Shown here one piece after another: positions 45,265 to 55,090 of a stretch of 64,000 nt of DNA (positions are counted from its first letter, which is position 1; each line of letters starts with the position of its first letter). The stretch comes from Rhizophagus irregularis (Eukaryota; Glomeromycota; Glomeromycetes; Glomerales; Glomeraceae). The stretch covers positions 434,001 through 498,000 of the forward strand of contig NC_089440.1 of assembly GCF_026210795.1 (NCBI RefSeq). Direction: 5' to 3'. The notes under the pieces were generated by a model. That model searched no databases and had not been told where the DNA came from. It saw nothing but the letters and a program-made list of their open reading frames with translations. The position numbers and the translations under genes are program-made.

Positions 45265-46686
45265 TAGTAGGCATGGGGGCTTGAATCTGTCTTTTCTACA
45301 AAGCTTACTTAGAGTACTCGAGTCTTCTAACCTATTTTATTATATACTATATATTTTTAGATTTCATTCTCTCCTGTTGGATTCAGCCTTCACTAGTAAG
45401 AATTGATATATTGTAAGACTTTTTTGTAATGATAGTAAAATCCAAACTGTTTATTATTATAATGGTATTTGCTTATACATTGTTAGACTTAATTTAAAAA
45501 AAAAAATTGTGATAAAATAGGTATAATGTTGTTTGATTGAAATTATTATAAGTTTACTGAATTTTATATACATGAATATTTATTATATTCCTCACACATG
45601 ATTATACATAAACTCAATTTTTATATGTATTATATACATAATTAATTATTAATAATAATCTTAATTAAAACAAGAATTTAATTCTTTAATGATTTAATTT
45701 ATTTTTCTGAAAAAAAAAAAGAAATTTGTCTCATTTCAACAAAATTTATATTTTAATATTGTATTGTTGAATTGCTTGTTTAATATATTCTAATTATTTT
45801 TATTAATCAAAGATGAAGTAAATATTGTAATATAATTATCTAAAAAAATTTAGAAATTGCAATTGCTATTTCATATTTTTTGAGAGGATATTCCTTATGA
45901 AATGAACAGTGGCCATGTCGGGAAATCGGCAGAGATATATAATATAAATTGTTGATATGTAAAATTCAATTTGGCTAAAATTAATTAAATTAATTTACCG
46001 GTTAAAAATTCCTAAATTATAATTCTGGCCAAAATTTTCTTAACTCTGGCCAAATTTATAATGCCGGCCCAAATTTGGTAAAAATCGAAATTTTCAGGTT
46101 AAAGGAATCACATCGACAAAACGTGACATACTTTTTCATAATATAATAAACTGTTCTTATTTTTATAAACTTGAAAAATTATGAACTTTGCTTCATTCGG
46201 TTACATCTGGCCAAAGAAGATTGTTAAAAAAATATGCTATTTTATAAAAACATTTTGAACTTTTTACCTTACTTATTTTTTTGAAAAATACTTTGTGTAA
46301 ACATTTATTTTAACGCTATTTACATGTAGAAAGAATATTTATTCTGTTTAATCAATTTATTAATTCAGACTTTGACATTTTATCATTATATTTGAATTTT
46401 GATAATTTATTTATTAAATTAAGCTTTGACACCAAATTTAAACTCTAGCATTTTATACTAAATTCAAACATCAATGACTACCATTATAATCACTATAATA
46501 TTAGGAAATTTATCATATTTAACTAGTAGCTTTTCAATTAAAAAAAGCAAATTTACAACCTCAAAAATATATCTAAATAATATTAATTGGTAATAAAAAA
46601 AAGATTCTTTAGGGTTTAATCAAAAAATTTTAACAAAAATTTTAAGAATACAAAAAAATTTATTTGGATAATTAATATAAGGGTTT
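45265..46686. other. AT-rich interval with GGCCAAAATT-type motifs
   Basis: No gene. Around 45970-46110 the phrases TTGGCTAAAATT, TTCTGGCCAAAATT, TCTGGCCAAATTTATAATGC and CGGCCCAAATTT cluster. They belong to a dispersed motif also seen at 6430, 12510, 47930 and 51210. Confidence 0.45.
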
Positions 46687-46981
46687 AAAATTTGTGCGCA
46701 CCTGCGCATGTGCGCACCCCATGGATATATTATATATAAAAGTCAAAAATGACATTCTAAACCCTTCATGGCTCATTAAGTAAAGTTGTAGAATAGGCAA
46801 AAATACGCATAGTAAATAAATTTTTAAGGCTCTATAATATGTACGTGAGAGTTGCGGCATGAATATTTAAAAAAATCGGGATTTTACTAAAATCACGTGA
46901 TAATTAATGATCGACAAATTTACTATATAAAAATTACCAAAAATGGAGGGGTGCGCACATGCGCGGGTGCGCACAAATTTT
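46687..46981. mobile_element. Inverted-repeat element with GTGCGCAC-rich ends
   Basis: The ends are AAAATTTGTGCGCACC followed by TGCGCATGTGCGCACCCC on the left, and the mirror image with one mismatch on the right. Alternating purine-pyrimidine CpG/GC runs stand out sharply in this AT-rich DNA. Weaker complementarity (TAAGG near 46679 and CCTTA near 46987) may extend the TIR outward. The minus-strand frame spanning it (46672-46860) is part of the repeat and not a gene. Confidence 0.8.
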
Positions 46982-47747
46982 ATTTCCTTAATAAAATTGT
47001 TTATCCTGCCAATTTACATCTATCCCTGTAAAAAATCTGATCCGTGTTTTATCTTTCCATGTTTTTTCCGTGAATGTATCAATTTAATGGATAAATCATG
47101 GAAATTTTTCTAACGGTTTTGGTACGAAATCTTGAAAATCATTTGAACGATATAATGACTTGTCGGGATTTTGGATTGTCGAGATTTTGATTGTCGAGAC
47201 TTTGTTGTCGGTCTTGTGTTAGTCGTGCAAGTGACTGTCGAGATTTTGAATGTAAATTTACGTATAATTTATTTATACTAGATAAATAAACATTATACAA
47301 ATATTTTTATATACTAATTAAATATATATAAAATTCTTTACTTCATATAAATTTGTATAGATTTATGTATTTTATTTAATTTAAATAAGTGTAAAAATGC
47401 TGCTTAGATATAAACTTCGCATTTAACATATTTGTATATTTTTAGTTAGACAATTTTATATAAAGTATACATTAAAATACTTTTAAATTAAAAAAAAAAA
47501 TTATAAAAATTCCATTAAGAGAAACAAATAGATATTTGTATATTAAATTGCATGATATATCAATTTCAATAATTTTGATCAAAAAAAAAAATCCAATAAC
47601 TAAAGAAAGAACAAAAAGTCGTTGTTAAAAAAATTCTAAGAAAATAATCAATGATAAAAATTAGCAAATTGATGTTCAACTAAATCAATAACTGAAATAC
47701 CGCAATACATTTCATCAAGTATACGAATTTGCTAAATTAATCCAAAT

Positions 47748-48120
47748 TAGAGTTTGCTGATGGTACATCCGGTTTACAAATGGTTTTTGATGATTCGGTT
47801 TAACCCAGATTCATATTACGAAAACCGGTTTGCGTTTAAAGCGGGTGCAACCGAATACTCAACCCGGTTTGATATTGAAACTTTCTACTGGCCCGAATTA
47901 CGAAATTTAAATAATTTAAATCACGTGACCACGGCCAAAATAGTAATTATAACTTGGCCAGATTTATGCCGATCACATTTAATTCAGGCCAGAATTATCA
48001 AATATAAACCAGAAGCGCAAATCGGTTATTCGGATTTTGCCAAACCGGTTTGAAATAGATTGAACCAGTTGCACCCGTTTTAAATTCGGTTTTCGAAAAT
48101 AGAACCGGTTCCAACCTCTA
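47748..48120. mobile_element. Imperfect inverted-repeat element with CCGGTTT motifs, hAT-like ends
   Basis: The right end reads AACCGGTTCCAACCTCTA and the left begins TAGAGTTTGCTGATGG, so both start with TAGAG as in many hAT elements. Inside, CGAAAACCGGTTTGCG and AGCGGGTGCAACCG face their degraded complements near 48035-48100. No matching 8-bp duplication is seen. The 99-codon frame at 47754-48053 is a by-product of the GC-richer repeat. Confidence 0.6.
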
Positions 48121-49168
48121 CGGCTACTTCATTTCTTATTCCAAATCGTTATCATTAAAATTCTTCGTTATCTAACATGCTGTCATCGGTAGGGTATATA
48201 CAGTATAATAACACCGTCTGGAGTTAGGCTCTTTGGATTCGCTGCTAAATTTTCGTGATTGATCAAGCGTAGACTGTCAAGGAATGAAATGCGTTATTTA
48301 GATCGAGTATCTGTCTGATAAGTAGGTTAGGGTCCACACGGTTTTTAGATGCAAAAACGCAAAAAGACAAAAAAAAAAATTGCATAACTGCGGAGCATGT
48401 GATGAAATCACTGATCAAAGTGGTATGGTTTCCACTATGATTGAAACTTGTCCAGTTTGCATAATATTTCCATAACATTTCCAGAAACTTCATTGAAATC
48501 TGGCCTAAACCATGGAAATTGGACAGGTTTCCACCAAATTTTAATAGTATAAACTTCATGCAAACCATATCTCTTCGACCTGTGAATGTAGCTAGTTGAC
48601 GAGAGAAAGCCATTTTCGTTAGTTGTGGAGTTATGAAGTGTCGCTTGACGCAGAGACGCGCTTAGTGTCGTAAGTTTTATGTATATAGTTAGATTATATT
48701 GTTTTGTTTTCTTTTCTATTTTGTATTTAGATAGATACTTTATTGACTTTTACGAATAAGGTTTGAAATCAAAAAAAAAAAAAATCTGAATTCACTATTT
48801 TTTCATCTAAACTTACTTTTTTTTAACGATATTCTCAGAATGCTAAAAATAAATATCTTTTTTTTAGCTTTATTATTTTATTACTTAAGATTATTTAAGG
48901 AGTATATTCGTAAATATTATTTGCGATTGAAAGCTTAATTTACGGATAAATTATCAAAACATTAACAGTTAATAAATTATGACGCAATTCGTCAGTCTAA
49001 TGGTCGAATATCCAACCCAATGTGTGGCTGAGATTTATGGCATGTGATTGACATACTGCATATAAATATTTATTCATGTGATTTTCCAATTATATTTCAT
49101 CGTAATTGATTGTGTAATACAAATTAGTTTCTCGAAAACTTTCTTTTTTTTTTAAAAAAAAAAACGAC
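48121..49168. other. 5' flank of gene D; no other gene
   Basis: The region 48400-48640 contains loosely complementary phrases (TGGTTTCCACTATGATTGAA, GGACAGGTTTCCACCAAATT). The minus-strand frame 48263-48613 shows no domain. About 48640-48675 (CTTGACGCAGAGACGCGCTT) is locally GC-richer. From about 49070 the sequence is similar to upstream DNA of the other TLDc genes (CACGTG-type and TGTAATAC motifs). Confidence 0.35.
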
Positions 49169-50875
49169 ATGTCTTTTGAACAGTCTCAAGAAGTTATTAA
49201 CGATTATGAAAAATTACTTGAATCTGATGAAGAATATAATGTTATTATTCATGCGGGCGAAAATGAAAATGTAGAAATAATACACGGACATTCAAATATT
49301 TTACGTATTAGATCTCAATATTTTCGTACGGCATTTTCTAATGAATTAACTGAGAAAAAGGATGGAAACTTTATTTTTATTATTCCTAACATTTCTCCTC
49401 AATTTTTTAAAATTATTTTAAGGTAAATTTTAAATAAATCGTGTATACATATATATGAAATTAATTGTCAATTATAACTAAATATTTTTTTTTTTTAATA
49501 CTTAAGGTTTATTTATTGTGGAAAAATTGATTTGACGAAATTACAAATATTGGAGGTTTTAAAACTTTTGATAGCAGTAGATGAACTCAAAATTCAAACA
49601 TTGATTCTTTATATTAATGAATATTTGATTCAACATCGTGAATTTTTAAAACAAAATCCTATAGAAATACTTGATACCGTTTATCAAGTTATTCAGAATG
49701 ATATTTTCTCAGATTTATGTGATTATTGTCTTGAAGAAATTTGTGCTAAACCAGAAGAATTATTTAAATCTGATAAAATTTTAACTTTAAAAATGCCTTT
49801 ATTAGAATTACTTTTAAAAAGGGATCATTTGTTTTTGGATGAAATTGTTATATGGGAAAGTTTGATTAAATGGTGCTTGGCTCAACATTCTAATATTTCA
49901 AAAGATCCTACACAGTGGAATAAAGAAGAATTAATGACCATGGAAAGAATTATTCATAGATTTATTCCATTAATAAGATTTTATCATATCCCTTCAGCAG
50001 ATTTTATTACAAAAGTATACCCTTTTAAAAAAATAATACCAGAAGATTTAATTGATAATGTACTTGTATTTCACATGGCATCAAGTGAACGATTAAATGT
50101 TGATATACAACCTCCTAGGAAACCAAAAATTATTTATGATTCTATAATTAATAAGAAAAAATTTGCTATTATTTCTAGTTGGATAGAAAAGAAAAATCAG
50201 TATTATTATAATGAAAAAAATATTCCTTATGATTTTAATTTAATTTACCGTGCCAGTAGGGATGGTTATACAAATACTGCATTTCATGAAAAATGTGATA
50301 ATAAAGGAGCTACTATAGTTGTGATAAAAATCGCAAATTCGGAGAAAATAGTTGGAGGATACAATCCACTTTTTTGGGATTCAAGTAACACATTTAAATC
50401 TACTTATGATAGTTTCTTATTCTCATTTACAAATAAAGATAACCATAAAAGTGCAAAATTATTATTCTCACTTTTAAATAAGGATAACCTTCAAAGCGCA
50501 AAAGTAGGTTATAGTAACGGTAATACATATTCTATAAGTTGTAATTCAAGTTATGGACCAGCATTTGGTGGAGGTAATGATTTATGTTTTGGTAGTGGGA
50601 CGTATTATAATAATGCATTTGGTGGAGGTGGTTATTTTAATGGGACGTGGTATAGTAATACAAATGTTAATTACTTGAAAAACTTCAAAATTATCTGCTT
50701 TAAAATTTGCTGGTATACCAATATTAGGATAAGAGTTATTAAGAGTTATAAATATGATGAAATTATTAAAAAGAGATTAATGCGCAATGTTATATTTTAC
50801 TTTGTTTACTTTGTCATATTATTCACCGTTTTAGTAATTTCGATAAATTTTTTGAATAAGTTTAATATATACTAG
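49169..50875 (+). CDS. BTB-BACK-TLDc domain protein with altered C-terminus (gene D)
   Basis: This is a two-exon gene: exon 1 49169-49422, an 84-bp intron (GTAAAT...CTTAAG), exon 2 49507-50875; 540 residues against 460-469 in B and C. BTB: VIIHAGENENVEIIHGHSN, RIRSQYFRTAFS, FIYCGKIDLTKLQ. The BACK-like region contains ELLLKRDHLFLDEIVIWESL. TLDc starts near residue 305 (FAIISSWIEKKNQYYY, LIYRASRDGYT, VGGYNPLFW). Two oddities affect TLDc. A 45-bp duplication repeats FSFTNKDNHKSAK as FSLLNKDNLQSAK. A 62-bp inversion (50674-50735) replaces the conserved last strand. The frame then reads on about 45 residues past the usual end, finishing in a hydrophobic stretch (VIFYFVYFVILFTVLVISIN) that could act as a tail anchor. 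Expression is not established. Confidence 0.85.
50674..50735. other. 62-bp micro-inversion in gene D
   Basis: On the plus strand this segment (CTTGAAAAACTTCAAAATTA through GGATAAGAG) matches the antisense strand of the TLDc 3' end in genes A and B (20650-20710, 14205-14270). Reading it in reverse complement in place gives SYPNIGIPANFK and FEVFQVIK in the frame of gene D, the family C-terminus. The inverted order happens to contain no stop, so the frame stays open. Confidence 0.9.
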
Positions 50876-51674
50876 CTGTAGCATGTTGCGTTGCGACAGG
50901 ACTAAATAAGTTAAAATCAATATAACAATAAAATCTTTGTTTTATATTTAAATAAATTAGATCTTATATAATATTAACACGTTTTTATTTTAATTATATC
51001 GTTGATCAGGTGAAAGAGCGAAAAAAAGAAAAATAGAAAAAAATTAGTAAAATAAAAAAATTATTAAAAAAATAAAAAAATAATGCTTACTGTAAGACGA
51101 TCTAGGATAGTAGTATCCAGATCTAAAGCCTAAAAGACGAAATAAATAATAACTGATAACGATAATATACCTGGTATACATATATAAATTATGGCGTGGC
51201 GGCCAGGATTCTCATAATTCTGGCCAAAATTGCACAATTCTGATAATTCTGGCCAGGGTTGCTTATTTTCGGGGTGCTTGCTAACCGCAAAATACGGTAA
51301 TAAAAAAAATATGTATAAAAAATAAATAAAAAAAAATAAAAAAAATATTTAGTATAAAAAACCGGAATGTATTAAAATTTCGGTTAAAAGATCCGGTCTA
51401 ATAAAAGAACGACCGAAAAAAAGATTTTAAAATCTGGATGATGCGATCGGCCGCAGCCCATCGGAACGTACACAACTACACATATGCAAACCATAATAAT
51501 CCTCGGAATAGATCAAGAAAGGCCTAGCCCGATCTATAGCAAACGAGGTGTGTCAGGTGTGTCGATTGATTAGCATTCCAAAAATCGGCCCATACGCACA
51601 GACGAATCACAATTCAATAATATTTATGCAAGTTAATCTAAACATTATCGGTTACACAAGAAAATTTTTCAACT
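50876..51674. other. A-rich repeat-like interval downstream of gene D
   Basis: It begins CTAGCTGTAGCATGTTGCG (compare 16936). It then has A-rich DNA with TTCTGGCCAAAATTG and AATTCTGGCCAGGG (51210-51260) and ACCGGAATG/TTTCGGTT/GATCCGGT phrases. A GC-richer patch at 51440-51560 (GATGCGATCGGCCGCAGCCC) has no tRNA or rRNA features that I can identify. Confidence 0.4.
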
Positions 51675-51869
51675 ATATATATGTTGTGCCTCAGATTGAT
51701 TCTTGCCTCAGATTAAAACTCACGCTGCGTGAGATCAACACCAGATCACGTGCATTACATATATGGTAATTTTACTATGTAGATCATCACGTGTATATAC
51801 ATAATTCGTCACATCCTATTGGTAGTTTTAATCTGAGGCAAGAATCAATCTGAGGCACAACATATATAT
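51675..51869. mobile_element. Short MITE with perfect ~46-bp inverted repeats
   Basis: The 195-bp element is bounded by ATATATATGTTGTGCCTCAG, continuing ATTGATTCTTGCCTCAGATT and AAAACT; the right end is the exact complement. The terminal TATATA suggests a TA target. The interior (about 100 bp) has CACGTGCATTACAT and CATCACGTGTATATAC. The same terminal motif opens the larger insertion at 18943. Confidence 0.9.
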
Positions 51870-53022
51870 TAAATAAAATTAATACATATTTCGCGTTGCA
51901 ATCTTGTTGAAAAAGTAGCATATACGAAATATAATTAAATCAATTAATCATAGGGTCTTCGAAGAGACAATTAAAATTCTACCGCAGTAATGTGTTTAAG
52001 TAAAATGCTCAAAAATTGTTATCGAATATCCCATATATTGTAAATCTAATTAAGTTGATTACATGGAACGATTACTGAACGTATTTTAACTTTTCCCAAC
52101 ATCAACTTAACATATTCGTATGTCACGAGCTGTGGTAAAACCGATTTATCTGGAAACTTTATATGGTAACATCTGAAACACTATATTAGAATTTGAAGTA
52201 GTGTAACATTTATATTTCAGAACTTTCTACTCTTTTAGCTTTTTTTTTTTCGTAAATAATAAATAAACAAAAGATTTTTAATATTTATTTTTACAATATA
52301 AATTTCTCGAAATTTTATTTATATAATTACGTTTACAAACAAACTTTTACATTTTTTTTTTCTCACCCTAACCTTAATTTTTCTATCCTTAAATAAATTA
52401 GGAAAATAAAATAAGAAACCGGTTTTTTATCATTATGATGTAATTGGCACTTTGTATTGCCGATCATTTAAACTCAAATTACTATTGTCAAGAAAAATTT
52501 TTGGACTATTAAACCGACAACATAAAAAAATTATTCTTTTCTTCGAATAATCTGGCGATAAACTTTCGCGATTTATTGGATATAATTATTAATTATAAAA
52601 AAAAATCTATTTTTATACCTCATAGATGCCAACGAAATTATAATTACGGTTGCTAAACTATAAACGAAATAAAATTAAGATTATATTTTACCTATTGTAA
52701 TCTATCACATGAGATATTGTATAACAAATGATGGTCCCGTTGTACGATGAGAAGGGTACTAGATCGTGTATAACAAAAAATCACTTAAAAAGTTCGACAT
52801 TACAAATTATAATGAAAACTATTGGATATGGTGATTTATTATTATAAATAAATTATAATAATAATAAACAAATGATCGTGACACAATATTATGTAGTAGG
52901 GGGACTAATTTTGGCGAATAAAAAATGAAAAAAAAAGAAAATAAAATAATAATAAATTTATCAAAAAACATGAATAACAATAAATTGTACTAAAAAAAAC
53001 ATGAACAAATTATAAATTGATT
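51870..53022. other. Interval without a recognised gene
   Basis: AT-rich DNA containing no convincing frame, RNA gene or repeat. This is the shared 3' side of gene D (plus) and the HMG gene (minus), which converge here. Confidence 0.45.
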
Positions 53023-53400
53023 TCAGAATTTAATTAACTGATAAGTAGGAGTTCTAATTCTATAATCATGATATTCACGAGCATCATCACAAAAATTTTT
53101 ATATCTTTGTCTAATATCATCAGGTAATTCCAACCACTTTTGAGATGCGAATTTTGATAAATCTCTTATTTTATAAATTTTATATTTAAAAAGTGTAAGA
53201 AGTAATTCTCTTCTAAAGATAATAAAGGCATTTGGAATCCTCCAAGTTCGATTTCTATATCTTCCATTTCTTGAATGATTACTTTGATAAAGATCGTTAA
53301 ATGATAATTTATTTGGAAAATTTACTTGAATATTTCTATATATCTCTTCATATTGATTATTGGTTAATTCAATTGAGTTTATATTCCCCTCTTGAGACAT
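53023..53400 (-). CDS. MATA-type HMG-box protein
   Basis: This single-exon gene encodes 125 residues. The HMG box covers about 53-110: RIPNAFIIFRREL carries the typical Pro-Asn-Ala-Phe of helix 1, followed by LSKFASQKWLELPDDIRQRY and NFCDDAREYH. The N-terminus (MSQEGNINSIELTNNQYEEI) and C-terminus (TPTYQLIKF) match the HMG protein at 22709, so the two are clear paralogues. This copy keeps the consensus helix-1 residues and is the better candidate for a DNA-binding factor. It converges with gene D, about 2.1 kb apart. Family knowledge supports nuclear DNA binding; the target and any mating role are unknown. Confidence 0.9.
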   Translation of the reverse strand: MSQEGNINSIELTNNQYEEIYRNIQVNFPNKLSFNDLYQSNHSRNGRYRNRTWRIPNAFIIFRRELLLTLFKYKIYKIRDLSKFASQKWLELPDDIRQRYKNFCDDAREYHDYRIRTPTYQLIKF

Positions 53401-53419
53401 GAAAAAAATTTTATTTTTG

Positions 53420-55090
53420 AAGGAATAAATTTACGGACCAAATCCGATTAATAACCCTTTTATATACACAAGTTACACGGAAGATCGTTTTACCTGGGTT
53501 ACTCAAATGGAGATGATGATCCAAAAGAATTGAATTGCGAAGATATTATTATATGACATATGACATGTAACTTTATGAAACCTTAAATTTGTTTCTTAAA
53601 CCTTTTTGCAACAATATTCTATTTTTATTATTATTTTTATTATTATCTTCTTAAAAGATATTAATATGTTTAATATTGCATGAAAAGATTCAAATTCAAA
53701 ACGGATCTATTACTACGACTAGTAAAGATCTGAAATCCCGACTCGAAAGTCATTATCCCAAATTTGATTAAAAATTTATGCGAATCAGTGATGCGGCAAT
53801 TGCGGAATCTTACTTTATATAGCCTAAAAAATTTTGGACTAAATTTTGGGGTATTTCATTAAAGCCAATTGTAATAATATTGTTACACAGACAACAATAT
53901 CAGTAGATATGATTAATTGAATCATCGCCGCAGTAAAATCTCTAATTCCCGCAACAGGTAAAGTAGGAGGCTTAGACAAGATTTATTTATTAATTTATTT
54001 ATAATAAGCCATATTAATCCTTTAACTCGAGATCCAGATAGATAATTTGATCGATAATCTCTTTTTTTTTTAATAAAAATCTTTTTTCATATTTTTTTTT
54101 AGATGTATCGAAACTTTTAAAAAGACCAAATTTTTAAAATTTTATTTCTATTTCACAAATATTTAAATAACGATATCTTAAAATATTAAAAAGTCAACAA
54201 CTATAAATCATTGATATTTCAACTTATTTTATATTAAAATCTCGCAAAACTTTAATCTATTATTAACAATGAAAACGAAAATAGCGAAAATTATAAATAC
54301 ATATTTACAATCTAATTTTTTTACGTGTATTACGAATCTTGTCAACTTATCAATAAAATAAATTTATTACATTATCTCAAAAATTTAACATTAGTTATAA
54401 ATATTTTTATTCAATCAATATTTTTATGCATAAACTTTTTCTACTTCAATATTATAGACTTATATATCAATATACTACTACATCAACTCCTTATTATATA
54501 ACAATAAAATTTAAATAAATATAACTAATCGATAACATGAAGTATATGTATTAATTTTATTATTATTTACCATTATTACTTTTAAAATTTCCAATACATT
54601 CATCAATTACTGCCATTATTAATTTAATATTTTCAAATAATTCATACTTCAAATACTAAAATATTGAACAATTTACACAATTAAATCACGAGGTCGCCAT
54701 TATTATGTTGCATTATTTATTCAACAATTCAATATTGTTTATCACAAACCAATAGAAAACTGGTGGTAACAATATGATTCTAACAATATGACTCTTGAAA
54801 ACGAAAAATGTAAAGTTTATATACTGTTAAAAGATCTATGATGCATGGACCATGTTGAATAATTATACCAAATTTTCCATGGAAAATGTATTGATCAACA
54901 ACTAGTCTTTCAAGAAGAATTTCAGTACAATTTGATGCATCATGTTGAAATGACTTGATATTTGATCTCATGACATTGATTGAAATTATGATCCAACAAC
55001 ATATTGAATGATGATATGAATTAAATACATACTAGAAAACAATTCAACATCCTATTCACCTTAATAATCTATATTTTGATTCATCAACGC
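53420..55090. repeat. HMG upstream region, copy 2 of a duplicated flank
   Basis: This region is paralogous to 23100-25060: TACTCAAATGGAGATGATGA, CCGCAGTAAAATCTCTAATT, TACTACATCAACTCCTTATT, CATCCTATTCACCTTAATAA. The frame at 54780-54971 has no domain and no counterpart in copy 1, so I treat it as chance. Confidence 0.65.

Noticed and set aside
47754-48053. 99-codon plus-strand frame
   Set aside because: It lies within an inverted-repeat element and both arms contribute to it; no homology recognised.
48263-48613. 116-codon minus-strand frame
   Set aside because: No domain, repetitive phrases, and the flanks offer no splice or promoter context.
51440-51560. tRNA or other small RNA gene in the GC-richer patch
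   Set aside because: No T-arm GGTTCGAATCC-type box or cloverleaf pairing could be drawn.
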